From: Patiria miniata
Lineage: Eukaryota > Echinodermata > Asteroidea > Valvatida > Asterinidae
DNA: 64,000 bases
Assembly (NCBI RefSeq): GCF_015706575.1
Contig: NW_024037069.1
Span: 44,275,553-44,339,552 of the forward strand
Direction of reading: 5' to 3'
Shown here: positions 12,501 through 26,683 of the stretch, piece by piece
Layout: each line of letters begins with the position of its first letter
Numbering within the stretch: the first letter of the stretch is position 1
Program-made: the position numbers and the translations under genes
Notes under the pieces: model-generated
What the model saw: the letters and a program-made list of their open reading frames with translations, nothing else
Databases searched by the model: none
What the model was told of the DNA's origin: nothing

Positions 12501-15500
12501 TGGCCAAATACTTTTCAGTGCCAAAAATGACACTTGTCGACACTGACAAATAGAATCCGAAATCTGAGTCGAATCCGACCACAGGTTTTCTTTAGTGCTC
12601 CAAATACCTCCATGAAACATCAATGACACAAACTTAAAACCCATGGCTCTCAACTGGCACTCCACAGCACTCCAATAAACTTAACTTCAAACCACTTAAA
12701 TATGTTGGCTTCAGCCATGGCTACCAAATACACTTCAAAATACCTGGACATGACTAAACTCACCTTGATTTGAGTTGTTCAAATATCTCTTCACCAAAAT
12801 AACGAAACTTGACTCGATTAATTCACCTACTCTATCCTAATTTATGTGGCAGTAGCCCCTCAAAAATGACAAGAATGGATTGTATTCGACTCCACTGGAA
12901 TCGATTTCCCCAACTGACTCAAATCAATTTCCTCTTCCTTCCAATAGTACTCAGATGTCACAAAAAATCCAACCCCATTCCAGTTGCGTTATATAGTTCT
13001 TGACTCAGCTCTACTTCTGTACCATCAAATTGAGACTCACACAGGCAAGGTTGAAGTATCGGTTTAAGTGAACGAAACAAGGCAACGGTTAAAGCTATGG
13101 ATGTGATTACCGAGTGTGTCTGCAGTGTATAGACGAGATGCTGACGTCTCATTCTCTCGACAATTATCAATCACCCGAAGACCCGATTGATCTGATTATA
13201 AGCAAGCATTGAACCTTGTTTCTGGAACACCGGTGACGCTCCATAGCGTACGTACCATATAAAATACACCACAAAAACAACTCTATTCCCTTTCGGGCCC
13301 TTATTTTGATGTTATGTTTCCCCACTTCAGCTTCTGACGTAAATACAGCTTCACTTTCCGATAGTTGATGGTTGTTCATGGACAAACAGACAGAGAGGTT
13401 AATTACAGTGGGAGAACCTCACACGGGACGGCCTGACTGGAAGCCGCCGGTTCGCTCGAGGACTCCGTAGCACAGATGGCAAGGCTGAATTTGATATGCC
13501 GCGAAGTCTGTGCGAGTAAAAGGACTAGAAGACAAGGCCACTCCCGGGAGAATCACGCATTGATCACAAATCCTCGGGATTTGCCTCCATGCATCATCTC
13601 AAGTTGCCCCCAAAATAACCGTCTCTTAGCGACGCCGTGGGAAGCCCCAACGGGGGAACCGTTCCTTATCCACGCGATAGCCCGGGTAGCGGTGGTGACG
13701 GCACGATGTTCCCAGCCGACACATCATTTTGTTTTGAAAAGATTTGGACGGTATTAAGCATCCCCAAGCGTCCATCTTTCACATGCAAGGTGTCAGTGGC
13801 ATAGCAGGAAAACACCTTGTAGTCTTAAGCAAAGAAGATCAGTTACTCTTAAACCTCGCCTTACACTATCCAATTTCCAGGGATTGTTCCCTATGGACGG
13901 TAAGTCTGAGTCCCTCGAGTCCTAGTTGAGAATGTAGACAGACCATTACCGGACTTCCGTTTTATTTTATTTACTGAATTTTTGATGAATTCTGTCTTTT
14001 GACAGCTTTTTCGTTACATTGTCTCGGCATAATACAATTCATTCTTTCAAAGTTTGTGTAGGAATTTCTTTAGTATGATTTTTTTTGCATGTACCTTTAC
14101 TTTCGAAAGGAAAATCGTTTCAAGTATATCATAATTTAATTCAGATTTTGTTCTTTTTCTTCCATTTTTTAAACACCTCTTCTAATTTAATTTGCGGTTG
14201 TTCAATTCATAAGATAAGACTTAATAGATGCTATAAAGAAAAACACATCTAAGCGTTTCTACGAATGAGCTGATGTCTTAAGAACGAGCTTGGACATTTC
14301 TTAATCATTATACTTGACCATGTTCAACAAAATGAAAAATAATTTCGAAACTTACTTCTGGGAACTTTTTGAGAAAAATAAAACGAAGATTAGCTGGCCT
14401 AGTTCCCTGTCGATAGTGAAAGCCACTGCGAAGTGAATGCAAACCGTTTATTTAAACATTTGTGCTCTTTCGTCGCCCTTACCAGGATAAAAAGGAATCC
14501 TTATACGAATAAAATTCCCTTACCCCGAGTATCTAACAGAAAAAGTCCCGCGGAAGACTTCTTGACTCGCCGAGGGATGTACAGCCTACATCGGATATTG
14601 ATTTTCGTGTTTTCCAATCTTCGCTTGTTTAGACGCATTCGACAACCGCGACTATATATAGACGAGAACAAACAGAGAATTATTTTGAAAATAAATAAGA
14701 TAAGTCAAGGAGATAACAAGTAATTTATGGAGAAAGTTCATCGAAGATGGTTATTTAAGGCGTCAGCAAGGAGCATCTGAATGTGATGTATACGATACGA
14801 ATGTCCTGCGTATGTGAAGAATTGACTGGCCATTAGACATGCACGGGCATGTCTTACTGAGGGTCTTTCTTATCTCGAGTCGTCGTTTCTATTCCAGCAC
14901 CTCCTTAAAAATTCCTCGTGCGTTTCACCCCTATCGAATTGCCCAGTAATATGCTGTACTCCTTGCAATGATTCAGAGGCGAGTTGTTTGCGATTCATAT
15001 GCGTTTTGTCAAAGGAATGAGAGAAAAAGGTAAGCCCATGAGCATCAAGTAAGATTTCTGGTTGTCATGGAGACTGTTTAAATACGTCCTCGCATTTGTT
15101 GGTTGTCTGGCTGGGGTCCCATGGCTGCCGAACTCTCTGCGTCACGGATGAGACAAACAAGCTGTGGATTAATTACTAGTCGTACCTCAAACACTTATTG
15201 TTTCTGGTATTTTGCGTCTATTTTTGACTTCTGGAGTACCGCAGAGAGTGGACAGCTTAAGTTAGCTAAACGCTCTGTTGGTGAAACAAATACGTTTGGG
15301 TTGTATAAATGCGGTGATATTTCATGCCTGTTTTGTGGTGAATTGTCATGATATTCATTTATTCCGTCCCACACTGAAGATTGTGTTGAAGTTGAACTTT
15401 CCAAGATAATACCAACAAGTACATAAATCTCCAGAGCTAGTAAGTTACATAAAAATCAAATCAACAAATCATTATCCTTCTTATATCCATTTGTTTTTCC

Positions 15501-16014
15501 GGTCGACCAAATAAAAAATAAAAAATAAACACAAACAATACAATAAAGTCATTTATAAAGTGCTCTTACACAAGACATGGTTTCACAGTGTGACACAACA
15601 CGTAAAAGGATAATAAAGGAACAGTGGGAACTATTTCACGACAGGTAGGCTGTGTTTGAAAAGCCTTCTTAATTAATTAAGTAGGTAAATAGTATTTCTA
15701 AGGTAGGGTTACTGAGCCATTTGTCATTATCCACGAACGTATTTTGGTGTGGGACTTTTTGCACACATAGTGCACTGTCTTACCCTAATTATACAAGAGA
15801 GCACTAGATAAATTACGGCTCTGTATTCGTTTACATCCTACCGCAGTTATATTAAGTTAATATTAATATTCTGTCCCCAAGTGTATTTGACTTTAAGTCA
15901 ATCTTCAAACTTAATTACTTGATACTTCTCTGGTAAGACGTTCTGTAAATCTGATGCTTACCGCGCACTTCGATTCCACTCGTAGCTTATAGAACTGTGC
16001 AAGAAATCAGTAGC

Positions 16015-16490
16015 CAATTGATTTTTACGACAGTTGCTTTTGTTTTCAAAAATGGATGGATTTGGTGGTTATTATATTTTGGCAAATATTGTTACACTGA
16101 CCTGTTTTATGTTTTGTGTTTAATGCTGGAGAAACCAGGAAAATTGCTGTTCTTGTAGTCTGGTTCCCTGACCCTACTTCAGACAAATAGACGTCTGTGA
16201 AGTCAGGTCAGGGAACCATGCTGGCTTTAACCCGTTCACGGATGTGTAACCGATTGCAATCAATTTATGGGGCAGTATTTGAAAAATGTCAGTTTTTCCA
16301 ACGATTGACGACCTTCACTGGAAATTGATAAGAAATATCAATTTTTCTTTAAAATGACGCACACCAGGTGCCATGATTTCAGAGGAAGCTTGAGACTATT
16401 ATTCTCTTACATTCAAGTAGGGCCTAAGGTATTTCATAATAATTTGGTAGTTTCGTTTTTTTGATATTTTTTTGATAAACATAGATATAA
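16015..16490. mobile_element. MITE family M1, copy 1 (ends eroded)
   Basis: Aligned to 50227-50741, it shares TGCTTTTG, AAATGGATGG, GTTACACTGAC, TGTAGTCTGGTTCCCTGAC, GGTCAGGGAACCA, CCCGTTCA.GG.TGTAA, GAAATTGATA, CACCAGGTGCCAT and CTTGGTAGTTT-like blocks in the same order. The internal CTGGTTCCCTGACC / GGTCAGGGAACCA pair is retained. The terminal repeats are hard to see, and the 34-bp palindrome of copy 2 is replaced by unrelated bases. Confidence 0.7.
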
Positions 16491-19400
16491 TGGAACCTTT
16501 GTTGTTGTCTGACTCAGCTAATCATTCTTCACCCCATGACTTCAGATGAACTCACAACAATAATGGCTTGCGGACCGATCATTCACATGTGCATCGGCTG
16601 GAAAATTGATGCATAAATATTCGATCGGACGGAGCTCAACTTGTGTCGAAAATTCCAAAAGCCGGATTTGAAGAATGGTTGACATTTTCAAAGAGATATT
16701 GTGATGCGGCCAATTACCAAACCACGGGCTGATTAACAAGGGAACCCCCAATTTGATCCTCCAGCGACCGCTGTTAATATCCCTCGTCAAGGCGGCTGTT
16801 TTGTACAGGTTGTCGCGGGTTATTTCCGACCAGAAATAGATTTCTCGACGTGCTCTCTTGGGGTCTGTCCCGTGTAGAAAGACCAATAATTAGCACGGTC
16901 CCCATCGGGATACGACGTCATCATCACAACTGAACAGATCATCAGACGGCTATTTCGTGATCGGTCCATAATGTCGTAAAGATGAATAATAATGACCGTG
17001 TTCTATTAGGCAACCTCAAAGTTTGCAAGTTTTAAAGAAAAAAACATATGGGACACGCATTTTGCTCAGACTTTGGTAAAACTGTGCAATTAAAACAAAC
17101 TAATTGCTCAAAACGCGTAAGGTGGTTTCCATTTATATTAACGTTCACTAATCAGCTTTGGAAATTGCCTTCATCGAGCATTACGGTTTTGTCTAAAACA
17201 GTATATCAGTCAGGAAAAGGAAGGGCGGTACTATATGTCCCGACTTTCGAACTAACACGCATAAAACAGGAGTCAGTTAAAACAAATCACAAAAAATCAG
17301 AGGCACTTTGTGACGATTTTAAAATTGTTTCCAATTTTATTTCGTTTAGTTTTGTTATATTGAACACTTCCTTGGTGTAAAATATAACACACTTCTTCGT
17401 TTTCATCAGCAGAGGATTGACTTAACATGATGATTTAACGGCTGCAAGTTTCAGGTCTGAAGATATCAAACTGATCGTGAATCGGCTTATCTAGCGATCT
17501 GACTTTACTTATCGTAAAGGCCCCCCAGTGCGTCATTCCCACATGCTTTTTGAGCCGTTGCCGACTTTTATTGGATGTCAGGGACTATTTCACGCGAGTA
17601 GTGGCACTATCTCGATCGACTTGGAGATTTATCCTCGACGATATCAAGGTTGAAGTAAAAAACATCAGGGAAACAGCAGCTTGTTATAGAAAGAAGCACC
17701 AAGAGAAAATGTCCCAAGTGCTGTCTTGCAATAATGCATTTTAAAATGTTCATTGTGTTACATTTATTTGTTACATTAACTCGAAGGGGTCCTTACCATC
17801 CGGATGACAGTTCTATTTCACTTGTAAAGGTCAGAAAATTCTTTTCATGGGGCCCGAAGAATGATTTTAGAATTACGACGATTGGAGACATCGATGTATC
17901 TTAACCTTTAGAACAGTGTTTGTTTTCTATTTATGACGTCAGGGGCGTCACCAGAGAGAAAATGGAGGGACATTGTTAGTTTTTGTTGGCAAAATCGTTG
18001 TCGTATGGGAAAATAGTCTGTCGGCAAAATCAAATATGCCGCAAAATCAAATATGCCGCCACGGATAGCGCCACCATTAGTCAGATAGTGTCAAACCCCC
18101 TCCCCTCCCCCCGTCTTGTCCCCTTTGACTTTTTCCCCGACGGACGGTTGAGCATTTCAAACATTTCAACTGCCAGTTTCTGGTTCGGATTGAGATGAGT
18201 ACCGGATGTATCACGTGCTAACGAAAATTCAAACTATCGGAAGGCGCTGTTCATTATTGGGTACATGGGACTCTCGACGAGAAACCTCCTGACAACAATC
18301 TCCCCTACAACTTTCTCCTCTACAACAATCTCCCCTATAAAGTAGGCTGATTGTTTTGTTATATATAAATTGGAATGTATTGTTTCAAGCCAGTCGATGG
18401 AATTTGGTTTCTAATCAGAGGATCACTTGGCATTATTACCAGTTGAATGTTGAATAACTTATGCTTCGAGGCCAGATTGAGTGCAGCTTTTTTAATATAT
18501 ATATTTTTTACATAACCGAGTGTGCGATGGTCACATAAGTATTGCGGGGGGGGGGGGGGGGCAAATCACGACGAAGTAAGATGTAACTGCAAGTCCTCTA
18601 CGACAGAGACAATGTTCACTCTAGCGGCGTTGATTCGAGCCGCACGAAGATGCTATAACTGACGACACGACCTGCAATCTTTAAGCCTCTAATCAAAGCC
18701 AATTTAGTCCAACAGAAATTCCTCACTTTGGTCGCCGAATAGTCCTCATCCTCTCTGTGTATGCAGGAAGACGAATAAGAAGAAGACAAGTTGGAGCCCG
18801 TCAATTCGTCTCGAGATACTTCACAACCTGCAGCCTTTGGCAAGCTCTAGACCTTTGTAGCTATCAATGTACAGGTTGGATGGTTGGTTGTGAGGCACTT
18901 ATGATAAACCAGTAGGACATGCCCATCGTGAGCAGCCAATATTGACTCATCGTGGCGTTCCATAAACAGTAACATTGTCGCCCCTGGCAAGCCGGCGCTA
19001 AGCGGGAAGATTGTTAATGCATAGTTAACGACAATTTTATACGGCGACTCTGTATGGGCTCGTGTCGCGCGCCCTTTTGGATAATCGACTGGCGTTCAGT
19101 TTCAGTACAATTCTCCCTACCAATAATGTCTGGGGAAATCATGTTTTCACCATGGCAGTTCGATCTCGCCTTTGGACGTTTTTCCACCGTGGATCGGGAT
19201 CAACGCGTTGGTACTTGATCCGTCCCCCGACGGAATAAGAGAACGTCACAGACAGGTCCGATTAAAATGCAAATTCGTCGACGATACTAGCTGTGTACCT
19301 CGCGTCTCAAGAGAACTCTTTGAAACCTTTGAGAAAAACACAGCGTCCGAGGTGATATCTCTACTCCGATTGTACTCTCAAAACACTGATTGGAATTAAC

Positions 19401-22400
19401 GTATAATCTAAACAGCCACGAATAGTCGACATCATCTGATGTGACGTCAAGGCTGCTGATATAAAACCATCCACCCCAAATGTTTTCTCATGTTTGTTTC
19501 CCAGTAGTCTCACGTCAACATGTTGAAACCGCCCCCCCCCCCATCCCCACCCACGTTTTAAAACATTTTTGGGGGAAAACGAGTGCTGACATAGGCCTTT
19601 ACTTAAAGCCGAGTGTCTATTGAGGCATTCCTCAAAAGGTGACGGTCGACAAATAATATTTTAGGCCTAATTGTCAGAATCAGCACAGTTCTGGTATTAT
19701 TTTATTGTGAGCTTGATATTACATATTTTTCTGCTTTTTAATTCCCATTTTACCCGTTCAAACAGTCTTTGTCACTCCCTCTTAATCTCTCCCAGACCCA
19801 CCGAAATGCCGTCAGATTTACACTTTATCTTTCTTTCTTCATTATAATTTCTAATGTAGGCAATCTCTCACTTTAAGATATAGGCCTACAACACAACCTT
19901 GTTTGGGGCTAAATCTATAGAAAGATCGAAGCAATGCGAAAGGATTCACATCTCATAATGCGCAACTTTGGTGAAATAAAAAAGGGGCAACGGTGTACGT
20001 CAATGGAGTGACAATTACACTTGCAAATGTTTTTTTTCCTAAACCTCAATACCACAGTGTTTGCAAGGGCCGCAATGGACAGACGATCTTGAAGATTCTT
20101 ATCGGTAGGGCATTTGGTTTTATCGTGCTTTCGTGACTTGTCAACTGACTCGACGGAACATGACTTAGAGACGCAGATACGGGTAGCCATAGACCGTTTA
20201 TCAGGAGGTGAAAGAATCAAACCTATATCGATAGAATACCGAGTTTATGAATGCGATCAGGCGGTGAAATCGTCCAGTTTAAGACCTTGTTACCAATGCC
20301 GCTTGATGGAAGTTCCCCCCTTTTTTTTAGGCCGGTGTTTAGTAGTCATATACCCATCGTGGGTAGCATTAATGGAATCTTAAAATTCCAAGTCAAATGT
20401 TGTTATTTAAGTTTCATTGCTACCCATCGCATGTTTTTCAAACATTTTATCTAGGCTTCCCCATTTATCAAACAAATATTAACCGACAGTACATTCCATG
20501 TTCACCATCAATTTGCTCTCAAGAATAAATTAGGTTCTACAAAGGAAAGTAAGAACAGGTAACACTAGTCTGATACCCATCGGTTGCAGATTGGACTTCA
20601 CGTTAATGTTTATTGTCCTTTTGTTGGGTTCAGTGCATGCAAACTCCAACGAGCAGCGTGTGTCTTTCCAATTTGCGCACGGCCTACATGCTCACATGCT
20701 GCTTGTAGCCGATGTGTTCTCTGTTTGGAGTCGATGTGGGTGGATGAGCAGTGGGCGCCCTACGTCACACTATCCACGTCAATGTCACGATTTATCCAGC
20801 CGCAAAGCGCATTTGCTCCAGTGGGCTGAAACTGATAGGGATCTCGGACTTGAATTGGTATACTGACAAGAGAGGGCGCTTTAAGACAGAAGACTTGGAC
20901 TGTACACCAACCATGTCACATGTCCGATGAACCGGCGCACGACGTCAGCGAGTCTGCCGACTGTTTCAGTTGACGATAGTCAAATGCGCGAACGTGCTCA
21001 AAAACACAGCCGCTTAGCAGAGATATAGCATACAAAATTTAAACTAATCAGCAAATATCGTGACAACTTTTTTGACGGGTAGAATATTTTCTATTTTGCT
21101 GTAGAGCGTCGCACCCGTGAAATACGATTTTTTTTGGTTTCTATTTCTTATTTTTCTACTTACAAAGCAGAAATACCGCTCAGCAAATTAAGTGCTTAGT
21201 TAAAAAAAGTATAACATTTTGAAATGGGTAACATTTTGGACGAAAATAGAAATTTGCCCCTTTGGTATCTGAAAATTTACTTGTTGGGGTAAACCTTTAC
21301 AAGTCTCAGTTTGAAATAGACGTTCCCTCTTTTTCACGAGTGTGTTCCCCCTTTAAAATCCCCCGCGATTACTGCGGCAGCAAACACAGTTCGCGACACG
21401 GGTCGGTTCCTGGCATTCTAAGGTAGCGCTCGTAAATCCGGGAGATCAGCCACGATAATGAAGGAAATCCGATTCTGACATTTAGAGTCGATCTCCTTAA
21501 TTCGGAAACGATCTACGCTTGACAGGCTTCTGAATCAACCGTGCTATATCAATGGTCTGCTGAGGACGGGCCCAGTCAAGATGATGAGTGTGCGGCTGAG
21601 GTGACGGCAACACTCTCATTTACTTGCGAGGGATTCCTGCGCATGTAACACCATGGACCTTAGAACGATCGGGACACGTTGGGGTGAGAGACGTCCAACC
21701 AAATCCTGATGAAACACTTCGCGAGTAATGATGCGAAGTAAACATGTGAGGCATCATTAGCAGTTGCTGTGTTTAAAGGCGAAAAGATATTTGGTATATA
21801 CAAATTGATAGCAAATAGTTCAGGCATAAACAAGTGATGTTACATTTGCTGAGATAGCACTCAACGCTATCAATCCGTAGTAGGCATATTTTTGTTTCAG
21901 TTGACAATGATATTCACATCAGAATATAGTAAAAGAACACGTCTGCTCCATCATACCCCTTGAGGCGAATCGCTGCTGTTAGATGCGGGAAAATATTCTA
22001 TGAGGTCTCCTTATTCAGAACTTTATTTTAAATTTTCAAATAAAACGTGGGTCGTGTGTCCAATTAGCACCGTGCACGCAATGCCACGCATACACGAACT
22101 GAGTCATCGGTAGACAAGATGTATACTCTGTATAAAATTGATGTAAGGACACTAAGGAGACAGACATTACCTCACGAAACAAGAGATAAGTTTCAAGCTA
22201 AATTTCCTTTTATTGCAATGTTTTTGCTATGTTTGTGGCATTGGAGGAGTAAATTCGGGTTTTTCTCTTGGATTTGAGCACTACTTTTGGTTGCTATATG
22301 CACCGTGGTGATTCTTGATTTTGATTGGCAAAGTTCGCGTGAGCAATGACGTCATGAGACGCAGACGACACGTCATGTGTTTGCGCGCGTAAATATTTAC

Positions 22401-24947
22401 ATTTATATTTTGCGCGTCAGAATTTAATCTTGCTATAATTATATAAGATCAACTGCATCTTGCTACAGATTTATATTATATCTCCAATGATATCTATAAT
22501 GTATCTAAAAAGTTAACATGGCTTATTCAAAGACATGAAAGCCGAATATTATTTCATCTTCAAGAAATAAGTGAGAATTGAGAGCAACATGGAATGAAAG
22601 CGATCTCCCACAGGCTGTCCCTAAAAAAAAAAAAAAAAATATCGCCCTTCATTACTGCCCAATTGGGTATGCACGATCATCTCCTACCGTCCATACATTA
22701 TCGGCGTTATTATCTAATAACATGGGCAGCAAGCACATGTGGGCTGCTTGTATATTTACGTGTCAGAGCGCGCAATCAGTGCGGCCACGTGTTTGGTGGG
22801 CGGGGGATGCCCTAGGGGCGAGTGAGCCAAAAACAAACCATGCGGCAAAGTGAGCGGATATTCTGAACGCGGGGCTCACAACACGCGCTCCGTGTACTAC
22901 CCAACAGAAACAAACCAAATTCCAAAGACCAAATTCTCTGTGATAAAATCTTACATATTTATAAGATGCGATTTTTTTTACATGTTTTATTAACATGACA
23001 TATGTATATATCTTAATAAGCGTTTGGTAAGACTAACCACTTTCGAACGTAGACACAGTGACACACACCACGTGAATTGGCAACAAACTTGGAAAAAAAA
23101 CACCAAAAAACCCAAAACAAAGAAACAAACAAGCAATTATTCAAATTTTGATTTTGGAAGAACATGTATATCTATACGGAACTGTACAATTATATGTGTT
23201 TAATACTGTCCTTTCACTTTTTTCAAACAAAGTTTCTTTTAGTACGTTTTAAACTGAACGTCTTTTTATTTTGTTCGTTGTTATTATATTTCAAGGTACT
23301 TAAGATGTGGCCTCATCTCTGAAATAATAACTTGCAGCTTAGCCTTTATAACGCCTGTTACAAAAACAATCTTAATTAAACAACTTATAGGTTGACCATT
23401 TCAAATTTAAAAATTGAATTTTTTTTTTCAATATGCAAAGAGAATTGCACATCGCCTCCTGTAACACCATTGGAAATAGAGTTGACACCACCACAAGTCC
23501 ATTTTTGTCATCTACCTAAGATAGCAGGTAATGACAAGCTGTGTTCACGGCGCCCAAGGCCGCTCGCACAGCTTTCTATCGGTCGCCGCTTTCCCCTTCT
23601 CGGTACATTAGCGGGTCGAATTGTCCGGGGCTAACATTTCAGGCCTAGTTCACTAACTCTGAGTGGTTTAAGATGTGTCAGGGTGGCTGCACACACCTGA
23701 TGTTTGGACCTGTGGCCTTTTTTTTTTTCATTTGCCATCAGTGGATGTGGAAATGGCGGAGAGATGAAAGTGTATTGCCAGTGGCATTTTTAGCGCGAGA
23801 AAGAAAAAAAAACACTAAAAATTACATAATGGTATCGGTCTCCTTGTGTAAGTCTCGGGGCAAAATGGGTCAAAAAAGAGTGGTGATTTCCCCACTAGGC
23901 TACGAGAAAAAAAGCACTAGTGACAGTTGATACTGTTCGGGCTTGGTGAATGTTATATTGAGTATAATGAACCGGCCTTTGATAATATACTTGTTGCCGT
24001 ATTTCATAATTGGATAATTCATATCTAGGCCTACCATAACTTTTTAAATGCTTGGTATACACTGAAGGCAGAGTGTTTTTTTTAGAACAGTGAGTGTAGA
24101 TTAAAAGCGAACTGGCGTTTCCTGCCGTAAACTTCTTTGATCGAATTCTAAATGGTTGTTGTGTTGGTACGAATACGTGGGGAAAAATAATACGTGTAAT
24201 GCATAAAGGATTTGTTCAGTAGCACGTGTAAAAATAAGAACGTAACTACTTCACCTTTCAAAACGGACAAAGGGCCATGCACGTCGGAGCAAACATACCA
24301 ATTAATTTAGCCAAAATTGGATCAACGTGTGATTTCAAAAAGCTCGGTTTTCCGTTGAAGGGGAAACTAATGCGTCTCCGTTCAGTTTGGAGAGATTGAT
24401 AATTAAATCAAGACTAATAAAAAAGGCTCCACATTTGCGTGGTCGCTCTCTGACCCACATAAGACGTTATTATTCCTCCACATAGAATTGTATATACTTC
24501 GCAATCTAAACAGCCTATGTAACCATATACCGCACTCGTTCTACGCGCACGTGTCCAGACACACGCTTTTATAACACCCGCGTTGACGCTTTTTATCTTT
24601 ATTGCAACAACCGTTCCCAGCTCTGGGGATACACAACGGAGATGTCATTTCGTGGAGTCTCTTTGGATCGCCTGCGATTGACCCACGTGGGCGACACGGC
24701 GGCGAACCCGACCCTGTCCGTAATTGTATTGGCGCTAACAACAGTGTCATGTTTATTTCCGTGGGACATCGAAAATAGATCAGAACTTTTGTGAGTTCGC
24801 TATGCCTTGGGCATTTGATTAGTTTATTGAGAACATTTCCGTGTGCAGATATATGTTGTTATTGGATCTCTGGCCTACAGGAGAGGAATAGGATCAAGTG
24901 CATCTATTAAAATGTACAATCGTGACAAGGTTGAACCCTATAACCAC

Positions 24948-25322
24948 CCTGAATCCTTCAAAATCCTCTTTGCCCAAATTGGGGAATTTGGAGGATTGAA
25001 GTTACATGGCAAAAGTGCGTTACTGATTTCCTACATTGCATTTTGTCAAGGTCTTGGGGCGGACCTTGTGTTGTTTTTGCTCAGCTATGCATAAATATAG
25101 GCCTGGATTATGCTTGAAATCCTCTGTACTGCTTCAGGATGTCACTGGCCAAGCCTCAATATATTGGCAGTCAGTTCCGCAGGATTTTGCAGGATTCAGG
25201 CAGTGGTCACCCCTCCACGGACCATATTCAAGAAATAATAAAGGAATTTGTAGGATTGAGGCTATAATTATGCTATTTTTCCCACGAGGCCGCGATTGGA
25301 GAATTTTGCAGGATTGAGGCTA
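24948..25322. repeat. Cluster of a GGATTGAGGCTA-type 20-bp motif
   Basis: Copies in minus-reading form lie at about 24980-25004 (GGATTGAAGTTA), 25180-25203 (GCAGGATTCAGG), 25245-25264 and 25300-25322 (both GGATTGAGGCTA). An inverted copy lies at 24948-24968 (CCTGAATCCTTCAAAATCCT). The 24948 and 25180 copies form inverted repeats of about 20 bp. It could be a small TIR element plus derived ends. Confidence 0.45.
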
Positions 25323-25429
25323 CATCCTAGCAAAAAGGCCAAGGGAGTTTCTTGCTGATTGTTTTCCTCGCCTTCTTCCTCTTTACGTAAGTTTTGATCC
25401 CGTATGGCAGACGTGTATTCGAGTCACCA

Positions 25430-26075
25430 AACATCGAGTCCGAGTCCGAGTCACGGGGTGACCGTTTTAGCCGATTTTCGGTTAACTTTGACAGATTTAA
25501 AATCAAAACAAAACAAAACGAGTTTGACAGAAAATTTGACAGAAAGGATTTTTTTGGCAGATTTCTGGCAGAATTATGCAAAATTGGTTGTTTGACAGAA
25601 AAAACATAGCAAATTTGAAAAAAAACGGTACATTTGTGGGAAAAAGGCTTTCATCTGTTCAAACAAACCCTTGCATAAATGGGACAGGTTGGCTGGTCTA
25701 GGTGCTGAGGTTCACTGGGAACTGGACTTTGTCGTGGCGCAACCACGTTTTGCCTGAAATTTACGCAATTTCAAAATATCTTTATGTGTCTAAAGATTGT
25801 TTATAATGTAATTTGAACATTAATTAAGACAAAACTGCAACATCCGCATGTGATTTTAAGTGGTTATAGTGTATTTCGAGTAATTTGGGGGAATTTGACA
25901 GATTTTGATCAATCTGACAGACTTTTCCAGTGCATTTAGCAGAATTTGGCTGTGACCTTACGGTCACCCTGCCGAGTCACTAGTCATCGTGACTCGAATC
26001 TGAGTCCCAGTCGTGGGAAATGGGACTGGAGTCAGACTCGAGTCCAAGTCAGAGTCACGAGTCATACAAGTCTGG
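25430..26075. repeat. GAGTC-rich ends flanking a TTTGACAG-rich interior
   Basis: GAGTCCGAGTCCGAGTCAC lies near 25437, and GACTCGAGTCCAAGTCAGAG with further GAGTC units lies near 26037. Inverted GGTGACCG / CGGTCACC lies between (about 25460 and 25960). The interior repeats TTTGACAGA about six times. It may be an old inverted-repeat element with degenerate satellite-like ends. Confidence 0.35.
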
Positions 26076-26683
26076 GCTGGGGTTTCAGAGTCTTTTTCTG
26101 GTGGGTCCGATCCTCAGATCAACCATTGAATATGAATCCCAATAAAAGTGAAAAAAATTTGATGTCTGCACCGTCTTCGATTAAATAAACAACTCTTCCG
26201 TCACGCGAGCTTTAAGCGTCTCTTCAGGAATTCTCGGATTCTTTTACCAAACACGAATAATATTTCAATAATATTATCTTACTGCGTCGTTCTGCCATCT
26301 CAAATATACCGACAAAATAACCGAAAGATACATTTACAAAGATGGCAGTAAAATATGCCATCAGTCAGCATGCAATTAATGACATTTGAATAAAGATCAC
26401 AAGGAGAGCCGATGACCTGCCACTTCCCGCTACTCAGCAGAATTTACACTAACCCAGGCAGGTGTTTCCGTTACGCCTAGGGTCCGATAGGTGTTGGGTG
26501 ACATCCATTACCACGTCAAGCTTACTTCAGGGCAACTTTAGCATTTCTCGCAACCTGTCTGAGTAACAAATCCGAGCACTATGTTTCTACCTACATCACA
26601 ATATATTAATTGAACAATAACAAATGTTGAGAACAGCTCCGAAATTTATTGGGTGAAAATAAAAATCATGGCCGTTCATTGTG

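Larger units (their letters stand above)
1..15999. other. Intergenic or intronic DNA, no supported gene
   Basis: Apart from the elements listed at 1.6, 4.1, 5.1-5.5, 7.26, 8.9 and 9.56 kb I see no gene. Open frames are short, lack domain signatures and show no plausible exon chains. Homopolymer runs occur (T/G near 3175-3199, A near 8172-8190). The stretch 12590-13010 is strongly G-poor on the plus strand. The segments around 10.5-10.9 and 13.4-13.8 kb are more complex and GC-richer and could hold conserved non-coding elements, but nothing in them is diagnostic. Confidence 0.5.

Noticed and set aside
16542-16886. 114-codon minus-strand open frame
   Set aside because: No domain or splice partners. 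The local complexity may instead reflect conserved non-coding DNA, which I cannot test.
20591-20866. Open frame beginning with a signal-peptide-like stretch (FTLMFIVLLLGSVHA)
   Set aside because: It starts at TTG rather than ATG, and its overlapping frame is equally open. The sequence after the hydrophobic stretch shows no domain and no supporting exon.
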